In this document: piece by piece, positions 15,229-22,200 of the stretch
How positions within the stretch are numbered: the first letter of the stretch is position 1
How the letters are laid out: each line of letters starts with the position of its first letter
Origin: an uncultured Oscillospiraceae bacterium
GTDB taxonomy: Bacteria; Bacillota; Clostridia; Oscillospirales; Oscillospiraceae
Assembly (NCBI GenBank): GCA_934590355.1
Contig: CAKTOX010000023.1
Coordinates: forward strand, 1-33,790
Direction: 5' to 3'
Length of the DNA: 33,790 nucleotides
Program-made: the position numbers and the translations under genes
Notes under the pieces: model-generated
Told to the model about the DNA's origin: nothing
Database searches by the model: none
The model's input: the letters and a program-made list of their open reading frames with translations, nothing else

Positions 15229-16896
15229 ATGGAAGAGATAAGCAAGAATTTTATTGAAAACTTTATTGACGAAGACCTTGCCAAGGGCGGCCGCTGCGAG
15301 GGGATGCAGGTGCATACCCGTTTCCCGCCCGAGCCTAACGGTTATCTGCACATAGGTCACTGCAAGGCACTTATCATAGATTTCGGCACCGCCGAGAAAT
15401 ACGGCGGCATCTGCAATCTGCGCATGGACGACACTAACCCCGCCAAGGAGGACACCGAGTACGTCGATGCCATTCAGGAGGATATCCACTGGCTCGGCTT
15501 TGACTGGGGCGACCGTTTCTTCTACGGCTCGGATTATTTTGAAAAGACCTATGAATTTGCCGTTGAGCTTATTAAAAAAGGGCTTGCCTACGTCTGCGAG
15601 CTCACGCCCGAGCAGTTTAAGGAGTACCGAGGCGATACCACCAAGCCCGCAATAAGCCCCTACCGTGACAGACCGATTGAGGAGAGCCTTGCACTGTTCG
15701 AGCGCATGAAAAACGGCGAGTTCCCCGAGGGCTCGTACACTCTGCGCGCAAAGATCGACCTCGCCTCCGGCAACTTCAATATGCGCGACCCCGTGCTCTA
15801 CCGTATTCGCTACATCGAGCATCACCGTCAGGGCACGAAGTGGTGCATCTTCCCCATGTATGACTTCGCCCACCCCATTCAGGACGCACTTGAGGGCATC
15901 ACCCATTCGCTGTGCTCGCTTGAATACGAGGACCACCGCCCGCTTTACGACTGGGTCATCAACAATGTTTCCGTTCCCTCCAAGCCCAGACAGATCGAGT
16001 TTGCCCGCCTCGGCATAAGCTACACCGTGCTCAGCAAGCGCAAGCTCAGAAGGCTCGTGGAGGAGGGCAGAGTTTCCGGCTGGGACGATCCGCGTATGCC
16101 GACGCTGTGCGGTCTGCGCCGCCGCGGCTACACCCCCGCGTCCATCCGCAATTTCTGCGAGAGGATTGGCGTTGCAAAGGTTCCGAGCACCGTCGAGTTT
16201 CCATTCCTTGAGCATTGTCTGCGCGAGGATCTCAACGAGCACGCTCAGCGCGCCATGGCAGTTCTGCGCCCCGTGAAGCTCACGATAACGAACTATCCCG
16301 AGGGTCAGAGCGAGGAGCTTGAGGTTGAGAATAATCCCAACGATCCCGAGGCCGGCACGAGAAAGATAAGCTTCTCGCGCAATCTGTGGATCGAGAGCGA
16401 TGACTTTCTCGAGACTCCCGTCCCCAAGTACAAACGCCTTTACCCCGCAGGGCCCGAGTGCCGTCTCAAGGGCGCGTATCTCATAACCTGCACGGGCTGC
16501 GTCAAGGACGATGACGGCAACGTCGTCGAGGTCCTTGCCACCTATGATCCCGACAGCCGCGGCGGAGATCCTGCCGACGGCCGCAAGGTCAAGGGCGCGA
16601 CTATCCACTGGGTCGATGCAAATAATTGCGCCGACGCCGAGGTCAGACTTTACAGTAACCTGTTCTCCGATCCAGATCCGGACGCGGCGGACAAGGATTA
16701 TCTCAGCTGTCTCAACCCCGACTCGCTCGAGGTGCTCACCGGCTGCAAGCTCGAAAAAATGCTCGGCAGCGCAGTCGCTCCGGCGCAGTTCCAGTTCCTG
16801 CGCATGGGCTACTTCTGCGTCGACAGCAAGGACTCCTCTCCGGAGCATCTTGTGTTTAACCGCGCGGTCGCGCTCAAGGACAGCTTTAAGAAATAA
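15229..16896 (+). CDS. glnS: Glutaminyl-tRNA synthetase
   Basis: A 555-aa class I synthetase that charges tRNA-Gln directly. The HIGH motif is in RFPPEPNGYLHIGHCKALII (41-44), and the RMDDTNPAKEDTEYVDAI segment is typical of the GlnRS/GluRS-NB group. The KMSKS equivalent is VLSKRKLRRL (267-276). KIDLASGNFNMRDPVLYRI and WCIFPMYDFAHPIQDALEGITHSLCSLE distinguish GlnRS from GluRS. The C-terminal anticodon-binding beta-barrels occupy about 340-550. The length is that of GlnRS. AGGAG stands about 10 bases before the ATG. Many Firmicutes lack GlnRS and use GatCAB instead, so presence here is a lineage trait of some Clostridia and does not exclude GatCAB elsewhere. Confidence 0.97.
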   Translation: MEEISKNFIENFIDEDLAKGGRCEGMQVHTRFPPEPNGYLHIGHCKALIIDFGTAEKYGGICNLRMDDTNPAKEDTEYVDAIQEDIHWLGFDWGDRFFYGSDYFEKTYEFAVELIKKGLAYVCELTPEQFKEYRGDTTKPAISPYRDRPIEESLALFERMKNGEFPEGSYTLRAKIDLASGNFNMRDPVLYRIRYIEHHRQGTKWCIFPMYDFAHPIQDALEGITHSLCSLEYEDHRPLYDWVINNVSVPSKPRQIEFARLGISYTVLSKRKLRRLVEEGRVSGWDDPRMPTLCGLRRRGYTPASIRNFCERIGVAKVPSTVEFPFLEHCLREDLNEHAQRAMAVLRPVKLTITNYPEGQSEELEVENNPNDPEAGTRKISFSRNLWIESDDFLETPVPKYKRLYPAGPECRLKGAYLITCTGCVKDDDGNVVEVLATYDPDSRGGDPADGRKVKGATIHWVDANNCADAEVRLYSNLFSDPDPDAADKDYLSCLNPDSLEVLTGCKLEKMLGSAVAPAQFQFLRMGYFCVDSKDSSPEHLVFNRAVALKDSFKK

Positions 16897-16918
16897 ACAA
16901 GGCGAAAAAGGAGACGAC

Positions 16919-17398
16919 ATGGATTATAAGGCAGCAGTTATTACCGTCAGCGACAGATGCTCGGCGGGCACAAGAGTAGATAAAAGCGGCCCCGCCATCG
17001 TGCAGATGCTGACCGATGCGGGCTTTAACGTGATCCACAGGGGACTCGTTCCCGACGAGAGACATGAAATTTCCGCGGAGTTTATTAAATGTGCATACGA
17101 GCTCGGCGCGGATCTTATAATCTCCACCGGCGGCACGGGCTTCGGAAAGCGCGACATCACCCCTGAGGCTACCCGCGACGTTATCTCGCGCGAGATACCC
17201 GCAATACCGCAGGCGATGCTGCATTACAGTCTTCAGATAACGCCGCGCGCCATGCTCTCCAGAGCCGTGGCGGGAATTCGCGGCAAAAGCCTCATTATTA
17301 ACCTCCCCGGCAACGAGTCCGGCGCAAGACAAAATCTTGAGGCGATAATCGGCATTCTCGACCACGCGCTTCAGATGATAGCCGCAGGCGAGGACTGA
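16919..17398 (+). CDS. MogA/MoaB-family molybdopterin-binding protein
   Basis: A 159-aa single-domain MoCF_biosynth protein. MogA adenylylates molybdopterin before molybdate insertion; MoaB is its close relative. AVITVSDRCSAGTRVDKSGP (5-24) is the family N-terminus, ISTGGTGFGKRDITPEATRDVI holds the binding motif TGGTG-x4-RD-x-TPEA, and AVAGIRGKSLIINLPGNESGARQNLEAI holds the phosphate-binding loop. The frame is open far upstream inside glnS, but AAGGAGACGAC directly before the ATG at 16919 fixes the start, 22 bases after glnS. No other molybdenum cofactor gene is nearby, so whether it makes cofactor here is not shown by context. Confidence 0.93.
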   Translation: MDYKAAVITVSDRCSAGTRVDKSGPAIVQMLTDAGFNVIHRGLVPDERHEISAEFIKCAYELGADLIISTGGTGFGKRDITPEATRDVISREIPAIPQAMLHYSLQITPRAMLSRAVAGIRGKSLIINLPGNESGARQNLEAIIGILDHALQMIAAGED

Positions 17399-17411
17399 TA
17401 GATAAAACATT

Positions 17412-17641
17412 TTTCAGACTGTCGAAAAACCTATGCTGCCAAGGAAAGATAACCGCGCAGCGGGGGAGCTCGAGGGGGCAAAGACCCCGCTCGAAATCAG
17501 ATTATAGCCATCAAAAACGCCTGAGCTATCAGGCTTTTTGACGAGCGAAGCGAAATTTTTTGTGAAGCTTGCGCTTCACAAAAAATGTGGCGTTTTTTCA
17601 GCGTGCAAAAAAGTCACAGACATTTTTGACACGCTGAAAAA
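17412..17641. repeat. Cluster of palindromic elements between convergent genes
   Basis: Five inverted repeats fill this stretch: TTTTTC/GAAAAA near 17410-17429; CGAGGGGG...CCCCGCTCG at 17471-17493; GCCTGA/TCAGGC at 17519-17534; a 13-bp perfect palindrome at 17556-17585 (TTTTTTGTGAAGC with a 4-nt loop); and a 12-bp pair at 17594-17605 and 17630-17641. It is not coding. The density and mixed arms look like a REP/BIME-type intergenic element, but only this copy is in the window. Confidence 0.7.
17519..17539 (+). terminator. Intrinsic terminator of glnS-mogA
   Basis: GCCTGA (17519-17524) pairs with TCAGGC (17529-17534) over a GCTA loop and is followed by five T. It lies about 120 bases after the mogA-like stop, within the hairpin cluster. 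Confidence 0.75.
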
Positions 17642-17670
17642 TCACGCAGTCAGTTAACTGCGTGATTTTT
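17637..17670. terminator. Bidirectional terminator overlapping the end of the second EamA gene
   Basis: A perfect 14-bp stem (17637-17650 with 17657-17670) around a 6-nt loop, with A and T runs at its outer ends. The stop codon of the minus-strand EamA gene (17650-17652) lies at the stem-loop junction, so the final codons are part of the terminator. Confidence 0.85.
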
Positions 17671-18537
17671 TTCGCTCTTTATATTTAACAGTACGATAGC
17701 CGAAAGCACGAGCACAACTCCGGCGGCACTCATTGCCGTGAGCGCTTCGTTATAAATCGCAATACCGACGAACGTTGCAACGACGGGCTCGATTGACGCC
17801 ATGATGCTCGCCTTGCCGTTTTCAAGTCCCACGAGCCCGCAGGTATAGAAAAGATACGGCAGGAAGCAGGTCACAACGCCGGTCGCAAAGGCAAAGCCGA
17901 GGTTGGGAAGGCTTGAGAAAATTATGCTTACATATTCCGTGCCGCCCCACACGGTCGCGCCGACGGCAGCCAAAAGGCAGGAGTAGAAATTTATTGTCAG
18001 GCTCGAATAGCCGCTGTTTAGCGCAAAGCGGCTGAAAATGCTGTAAAGGGCATAGCATACGCCGGAGGCAAGGCCGAGCAGAAGTCCAACGGGCGTTATC
18101 GCGGTGTCGCTGCCGATGCAGGAAACAAGGCAGCAGCCGGCAAAAGCGAGCACCATCGCAACGAGCTTGCGCCCACCGAGCTTCTCTTTAAAAAGCACCG
18201 CCGAAATGAGGATCACGAAACAGGGAGCGGTGTACAGCAATATTGCCGCCGCGGATAGGCTCATGTGATCCATCGCCTTGAAGTAGCACACGCCGAAAAC
18301 CAAAAGCGAGACTATGCCGCTGCCGATAAACATCCAAATATCGCGCAGCCTGATCTTAAAGGCGGATGGGTCCTTGATTGCAATGACTATGCCGAACAGC
18401 AGGGCGGGAAAAATGCATCTGACCGCAATGCAGCCGATCGCGGAAACGCCCATCGCGTCGAGCGTCCTTCGGAAAAAGCCCATGAAGCCCCAGAGTGTGC
18501 CGGCGGCAATTACATATGCAACATATTTATTTTTCAT
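17650..18537 (-). CDS. EamA/DMT-family transporter (second copy)
   Basis: A 295-aa membrane protein with about ten helices in two EamA repeats. The N-terminal repeat begins YVAYVIAAGTLWGFMGFFRRTLDA, and the end of the first half has LSAAAILLYTAPCFVILISAVLFKEKL, a standard DMT signature; the second half has ASIMASIEPVVATFVGIAIYNEAL. The two halves are clearly related. The substrate is unknown. It is not a close copy of the transporter at 3593-4471, judging by the different loops. GGAGG lies 8 bases before the ATG at 18537; an upstream GTG at 18555 is less likely because it would lie before that ribosome site. It is a single-gene unit with its own promoter. Confidence 0.92.
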   Translation of the reverse strand: MKNKYVAYVIAAGTLWGFMGFFRRTLDAMGVSAIGCIAVRCIFPALLFGIVIAIKDPSAFKIRLRDIWMFIGSGIVSLLVFGVCYFKAMDHMSLSAAAILLYTAPCFVILISAVLFKEKLGGRKLVAMVLAFAGCCLVSCIGSDTAITPVGLLLGLASGVCYALYSIFSRFALNSGYSSLTINFYSCLLAAVGATVWGGTEYVSIIFSSLPNLGFAFATGVVTCFLPYLFYTCGLVGLENGKASIMASIEPVVATFVGIAIYNEALTAMSAAGVVLVLSAIVLLNIKSEKNHAVN

Positions 18538-18578
18538 AACAAGAGCCTCCCGCACGTTGCAGCTAAAGATACGGCATT

Positions 18579-18607
18579 ATTGTAATTACTCGCGCCATAA
18601 TAGTCAA
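18579..18607 (-). promoter_or_regulatory. Promoter of the second EamA gene
   Basis: Minus-strand TTGACT (18602-18607) and TACAAT (18579-18584) are 17 bases apart. It is back to back with the tRNA promoter, with 16 bases between the two -35 boxes. Confidence 0.75.
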
Positions 18608-18623
18608 CACCTCCATTAAGCAA

Positions 18624-18653
18624 TTGACAAAAAAATATTGCTTGTGTTATGAT
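18624..18653 (+). promoter_or_regulatory. Promoter of tRNA-Leu
   Basis: Perfect TTGACA (18624-18629) and TATGAT (18648-18653) are 18 bases apart. The start would be around 18660, a few bases before the mature tRNA 5' end. Confidence 0.85.
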
Positions 18654-18664
18654 GACATTTATAC

Positions 18665-18748
18665 GCGGGTATGATGGAATTGGCAGACATGCGAGATTTA
18701 GGTTCTCGTGCTTATGGCGTGCAGGTTCGACCCCTGTTACCCGCACCA
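18665..18748 (+). tRNA. tRNA-Leu, anticodon UAG
   Basis: An 84-nt gene including an encoded CCA end. The acceptor stem is GCGGGTA (18665-18671) with TACCCGC (18738-18744) and discriminator A at 18745. The anticodon stem CGAGA/TCTCG holds loop TTTAGGT, with anticodon TAG at 18699-18701. The long variable arm (about TGCTTATGGCGTG) marks a class II tRNA, and GGTTCGACC is the T arm. It reads CUA and, by wobble, other CUN leucine codons. Confidence 0.95.
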
Positions 18749-18749
18749 T

Positions 18750-18784
18750 AACGCACGGCGGTTTTTACACTGCCGTGCGTTTTT
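18750..18784 (+). terminator. Intrinsic terminator after tRNA-Leu
   Basis: ACGCACGGC (18751-18759) pairs with GCCGTGCGT (18772-18780) and five T follow (18780-18784). It ends just before the ribosome site of the methyltransferase gene. That gene therefore depends on read-through or on a promoter I cannot see. Confidence 0.85.
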
Positions 18785-18794
18785 AGGAGCTGCT

Positions 18795-19619
18795 ATGGCA
18801 AATTTTATTGAAATAATCGACTTTGGTGCATCGGAGCTTGACGTTTACGCCAGACTTACGGAAAATCAGCTTCTGTACAGGATGCATCCGGAAAACGCGA
18901 TGTTTATTGCGGAAAGCCCGCTCGTTATCGAGCGCGCTCTCGATGCCGGCTGCACTCCCCTGTCGTTTCTCATGGAAACCAAGCACGCACAGGGCAAGGC
19001 AAGGGACATTCTCGCGCGCTGCCCCGATGATATTAACGTATACACTGCGCCGCTCGAGGTGCTCACGCAGCTCACGGGCTTCCACCTTACGCGCGGTATG
19101 CTCTGCGCGATGCTCCGTCCGAGGCTCAGGAGCGTTGAGGATATCTGCTCCGGCGCGAGCCGCATCGCGGTGCTCGAAAACGTGATGAACCCGACAAATA
19201 TCGGCGCAATATTCCGCTCGGCGGCGGCGCTCGGTGTGGATGCGGTCCTGCTCACGGCTCAGGGCAGCGATCCCCTGTACCGCAGGGCCGTCAGGGTTAG
19301 TATGGGCACGGTATTTCAGGTGCCGTGGACGTATCTTTCCGAGGATACGCCGTGGATCGAGCAGCTTAAATCGCTCGGCTTCAAGACCGCGGCAATGGCG
19401 CTCACGGACAGGTCGCTGCCCATCTATGACGCAGCTCCCGCAAGGGAGCCGAAGCTCGCCATCGTGCTCGGCACGGAGGGCGACGGTCTCATGGCGCAGA
19501 CGGTCGCAAGCTGTGACTACACATTGCGCATACCGATGACGCACGGAGTCGATTCATTAAACGTAGCCGCCGCAAGCGCAGTCGCGTTTTATCAGCTCGC
19601 ACTCATGCACAAGGCTTGA
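18795..19619 (+). CDS. SpoU/TrmH-family RNA 2'-O-ribose methyltransferase
   Basis: A 274-aa SPOUT methyltransferase acting on rRNA or tRNA with S-adenosylmethionine. The N-terminal 105 residues resemble the substrate-binding domain of RlmB/TrmH-type enzymes. The catalytic knot domain has motif 1 VLENVMNPTNIGAIFRSAAA (Asn and Arg conserved), motif 2 AIVLGTEGDGL and motif 3 IPMTHGVDSLNVAAASAVA. AGGAG is about 5 bases before the ATG at 18795. The frame is open further upstream through the tRNA, which cannot be coding. The target base is not predictable from these motifs. It lies directly behind tRNA-Leu, with a terminator between. Confidence 0.93.
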   Translation: MANFIEIIDFGASELDVYARLTENQLLYRMHPENAMFIAESPLVIERALDAGCTPLSFLMETKHAQGKARDILARCPDDINVYTAPLEVLTQLTGFHLTRGMLCAMLRPRLRSVEDICSGASRIAVLENVMNPTNIGAIFRSAAALGVDAVLLTAQGSDPLYRRAVRVSMGTVFQVPWTYLSEDTPWIEQLKSLGFKTAAMALTDRSLPIYDAAPAREPKLAIVLGTEGDGLMAQTVASCDYTLRIPMTHGVDSLNVAAASAVAFYQLALMHKA

Positions 19620-19646
19620 TTTTCATTTTCCGCAGAAGCTCACAGG

Positions 19647-19687
19647 CAAAAATAAACCCGACCCCGTGTTCATGACGCGGGGCCGGG
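19647..19687 (-). terminator. Intrinsic terminator of the 58-aa gene
   Basis: CCCGACCCCG (19657-19666) pairs with CGGGGCCGGG (19678-19687). One pair is a G-U wobble only on the minus strand. The minus strand continues TTTATTTTTG. It lies 38 bases after the small gene on that strand and also separates it from the methyltransferase gene. Confidence 0.75.
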
Positions 19688-19724
19688 ATAATATATTACG
19701 GTTTTCACGAGCTAAGGCTCAGAC

Positions 19725-19901
19725 TCAGTCCAGAGCGTTGGTCAGCTTGTTTACAAACAGGGTGAATGCGCAGGCGCTGACGATGCTGAGAATGCCGAAA
19801 AGGGCTTCGGAAGAGGTGTACACTGCCATGCAGTAGCTGGAAGCGACGGCGCAGACGAGGCTGACGACAACAAGAAGTGCGAAAACAGTAGACTTTTTCA
19901 T
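19725..19901 (-). CDS. Small membrane protein, 58 aa
   Basis: A short gene with a good ribosome site (GGAGGG, 6 bases before the ATG) and a terminator downstream. The protein starts MKKSTVFALLVVVSLVCAVA, has a short turn at about 28-33, a second hydrophobic segment at about 34-50 and a polar end (NKLTNALD). It is therefore probably a two-helix membrane protein; a cleaved signal peptide is less likely because no good cleavage site follows helix one. I do not recognise the family. Small proteins of this shape are common in Clostridia. No convincing -35/-10 pair is seen, although TATAAT-like boxes occur about 40-70 bases upstream. Confidence 0.75.
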   Translation of the reverse strand: MKKSTVFALLVVVSLVCAVASSYCMAVYTSSEALFGILSIVSACAFTLFVNKLTNALD

Positions 19902-20051
19902 AACTATCCCTCCGATATAATTTTAGAAATTTCTGATTATATTTTCAAAAGACATCAATTATATTCGGGCCCTGAATAGTGCTTGATTTCTTACTGTCTG
20001 CATTGTAAAATATTTTTACGCAAAAGTAAAGCTATTGATCGTTGAGGCTAT

Positions 20052-20068
20052 TTTAAGTATTACTTAAA
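20052..20068. promoter_or_regulatory. Perfect palindrome at the ribosome site of the LysR gene
   Basis: TTTAAGTA and TACTTAAA are separated by one base. The right arm runs into the AAAGGAG ribosome site (20066-20072). It may be an autoregulatory operator for the LysR protein, whose sites usually have T-N11-A symmetry (here T-A ends 17 apart), or a small RNA stem masking the ribosome site. Confidence 0.5.
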
Positions 20069-20078
20069 GGAGAAAATT

Positions 20079-20966
20079 ATGGAGACCTCGCGCTGCAAAG
20101 CATTCATAGCCGCTGCCGAGACGGGCAGCTTTTCCAAGGCGGCAGAGCTTTTGAGCTACACCCCGTCGGGCGTCAGCCAGCTTGTCACGGCGCTTGAAGC
20201 CGACCTCGGCTTTGCCCTGCTGCGGCGCACCAACAAGGGCGTCACGGTGACCTCCGACGGCGAGCTGCTCCTGCCGGCGATACGCGAGCTTTTAAATCAG
20301 GAGGAGCGCATTTATCAGATAGCCGCCGACACAAAGGGGCTTCTCATCGGCAGCGTTACTATCGCGTCGTATTCGAGCATCGCAACGCATTGGCTGCCGA
20401 CGGTGATAAGCCGTTTTCAGGTAGACTATCCGCAGATAAAGATAAATCTGCTCGAGGGTATTCGGCAAGAGGTCAACAAGTGGCTTGACGACAAGACCGC
20501 CGATATCGCCTTCACGAGCTACAAGGAGCCGTTTCCGTATGACTGGATCCCGCTCACGGAGGATCCGATGATGGCAGTGCTGCCGCCCGATCACCCATAT
20601 GCAGGTGCGGATAGCTATCCCATAGAACTGTGCCGAAACGAAAAGCTCATTCTCCCCGGCTTCGGTCACGACGACGATGCGGTCGCGCTGTTTGACGAGT
20701 TCGGTATCGAGCCGAACATCAGCTTCTCCACCGTTGAGAGCTTTTCGGCGCTGCAAATGGTCGAAAAGGAGCTCGGCATCAGCATAATGAACGAGCTCAT
20801 AACGCAGAACTGGCCCTGCAACGTCGTGAAGATCCCCGTGGAGCCTGCGCGGAGCATCATGTTCGGCATGGCGCTCAGCTCGCTCAAAAACGCCTCCCCC
20901 GCCGTCAAGCACTTCGTCAAGTACGCGGAGGAGATCATAAAAAATGAAAGGTTTTGTTATAATTGA
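20079..20966 (+). CDS. LysR-family transcription regulator
   Basis: A 295-aa LysR-type regulator. The N-terminal HTH (about 1-60) reads CKAFIAAAETGSFSKAAELL and SYTPSGVSQLVTALEADLGF, then LLRRTNKGVTVTSDGELLL. The effector domain (about 90-290) is of periplasmic-binding-protein type, with VTIASYSSIATHWLP at its start, DIAFTSYKEPFPYDWIPL in the middle and MVEKELGISIMNELI as the usual MV-x-x-G-G-I/S segment. The ligand is unknown. AAAGGAG precedes the ATG by 6 bases. It overlaps the next gene by 4 bases, so it is made with the YitT-like membrane protein and may control it. Confidence 0.94.
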   Translation: METSRCKAFIAAAETGSFSKAAELLSYTPSGVSQLVTALEADLGFALLRRTNKGVTVTSDGELLLPAIRELLNQEERIYQIAADTKGLLIGSVTIASYSSIATHWLPTVISRFQVDYPQIKINLLEGIRQEVNKWLDDKTADIAFTSYKEPFPYDWIPLTEDPMMAVLPPDHPYAGADSYPIELCRNEKLILPGFGHDDDAVALFDEFGIEPNISFSTVESFSALQMVEKELGISIMNELITQNWPCNVVKIPVEPARSIMFGMALSSLKNASPAVKHFVKYAEEIIKNERFCYN

Positions 20967-21577
20967 TACCCCGGCTGAAGCTGAAAAACTGTCTGAGCAT
21001 ACTGCTCGGCAGCGCAATATTGTCTTTTGGTCTTTATAATGTACATTCGATTTCCGGAGTCACCGAGGGCGGCGTTCTCGGTCTGACGCTGCTTTTGGAG
21101 CACTGGTTCGGCATCTCTCCGTCCGTGACCGGACTTATTCTCAACGGACTTTGCTATCTGCTCGGTTTCAAGATGCTCGGCAAGGAATTTATCGCATATT
21201 CGATCGTTGCCGGCGGCGGATTTTCGCTCTTTTACGCCGTGTTCGAGCAGTTTCCTCCGCTTTGGCCGCAGCTTGCGGATATGCCGCTCATCGCCGCGGT
21301 GGTGGGTTCGCTGTTCGTCGGCATCGGCGTCGGGCTGTGCGTGCGCGCTAACTCCGCGCCCACGGGCGATGATTCGCTCGCACTGAGTCTGTCGCATCAT
21401 TTCAACATCGGCATACAGTGGGTGTACCTCGCAAGCGACCTTATTGTTCTGCTCATGTCGCTGACCTATATCCCGCTCAGCCGCATCGCGTATTCTCTGC
21501 TGACCGTCATTCTTTCGGGGCAGATAATCGGCTTAATTCAAAAAGGGAGCTTCAAAAAGCTGAGGCAGCCGCAATAA
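20963..21577 (+). CDS. YitT/YczE-like integral membrane protein
   Basis: A 204-aa membrane protein with five or six helices. GVTEGGVLGLTLLLEHWFGISPSV is the signature near the N-terminus of YitT/YczE proteins, and RANSAPTGDDSLAL is the second conserved loop. Biochemical function is unknown for the family. The start is a TTG at 20963 that overlaps the LysR stop (TTGA). No ATG in the same frame lies near, and the ribosome site is weak (AAAGG about 10 bases before), consistent with coupling to LysR translation. The C-terminus is basic (KKGSFKKLRQPQ-like), so probably cytoplasmic. Confidence 0.85.
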   Translation: MIPRLKLKNCLSILLGSAILSFGLYNVHSISGVTEGGVLGLTLLLEHWFGISPSVTGLILNGLCYLLGFKMLGKEFIAYSIVAGGGFSLFYAVFEQFPPLWPQLADMPLIAAVVGSLFVGIGVGLCVRANSAPTGDDSLALSLSHHFNIGIQWVYLASDLIVLLMSLTYIPLSRIAYSLLTVILSGQIIGLIQKGSFKKLRQPQ

Positions 21578-21596
21578 GTGCGGCGCAAGGCAGCAA

Positions 21597-21636
21597 AACA
21601 GCACCTCGTTTCAGATAACGGGGTGCTGTTTTTTTC
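21597..21636. terminator. Bidirectional terminator between convergent operons
   Basis: A 14-bp stem (21597-21610 with 21617-21630, one G-T pair) around a 6-nt loop, followed by seven T on the plus strand. On the minus strand the stem ends in four T. It ends both the LysR-YitT unit and the importer operon. Confidence 0.85.
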
Positions 21637-22200
21637 TTAAATGCTGAGCTTTTTTGCGTTAAGAAGCGCTTCGTCCTCGGGGTTATGGCTCACGAAAACG
21701 AGAGTTTTGCCGTCGGAATGGCGGTCAATATAGTCAATGACGCGCATTTTTGTGCCCTCGTCAAGCCCCGTGAACGGCTCGTCGAAGTAAATTATCTCTG
21801 AGTCACCGAGCACGGCGCGGACTATCGCAACGCGGCGGCGCATACCGCCGGACAGCTGCGCGACAGACTTTTCCGTGTGCTCGGCAAGTCCGACCTCGGC
21901 AAGATGCTCACGGATGAGCTGCTTTGAAACGCCGCGGCGGCAGGTCATTTTGACGCTGTTAACGGCGGTGAATTCCTCCGGCAGCCTATCCTCCTGAAAA
22001 ACGGCGGCCTGCCGCGCGGGACGATTTACAACGCTGCCCGAGTCGGGCGGCAGAAGCCCCATCATGATGCGCAGAAGCGTCGTTTTGCCCCTGCCTGACG
22101 GCGCCGTTATGAGCACACGGCTGCCCTTGGGAATAAGCAGGCTCACATCATCGAGAATTATATTTCCGTCAAAGCTTTTGCATATTTTTATAAGCTCCAT
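21637..22200 (-). CDS. ABC transporter ATP-binding protein, short form
   Basis: A 187-aa ATPase that would power the adjacent permease. Walker A is ITAPSGRGKTTLLRIMMGLL, with Ala where a Gly usually starts the loop, but the GKTT core is intact. The Q loop is AVFQEDRL, the signature LSGGMRRRVAIVRA, Walker B IIYFDEPFTGLD and the switch His VFVSHNPEDE. All steps of catalysis are represented. It lacks the 50-60 C-terminal residues usual for SsuB/TauB-type ATPases (about 250 aa), but short forms are known. It overlaps the permease stop by one base (TGATG) and has GGAG 8 bases upstream. Confidence 0.93.
   Translation of the reverse strand: MELIKICKSFDGNIILDDVSLLIPKGSRVLITAPSGRGKTTLLRIMMGLLPPDSGSVVNRPARQAAVFQEDRLPEEFTAVNSVKMTCRRGVSKQLIREHLAEVGLAEHTEKSVAQLSGGMRRRVAIVRAVLGDSEIIYFDEPFTGLDEGTKMRVIDYIDRHSDGKTLVFVSHNPEDEALLNAKKLSI

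Noticed and set aside
16511..16918. Upstream extension of the mogA-like frame
   Set aside because: It lies in another frame of glnS. The AAGGAG site at 16908 and the family N-terminus set the start at 16919.
15211..16920. 569-codon antisense frame opposite glnS
   Set aside because: No family motif or ribosome site; glnS has complete catalytic motifs on the other strand.
18708..18794. Upstream extension of the SpoU methyltransferase frame
   Set aside because: It would translate the 3' part of tRNA-Leu and the terminator. The ATG at 18795 with AGGAG is preferred.
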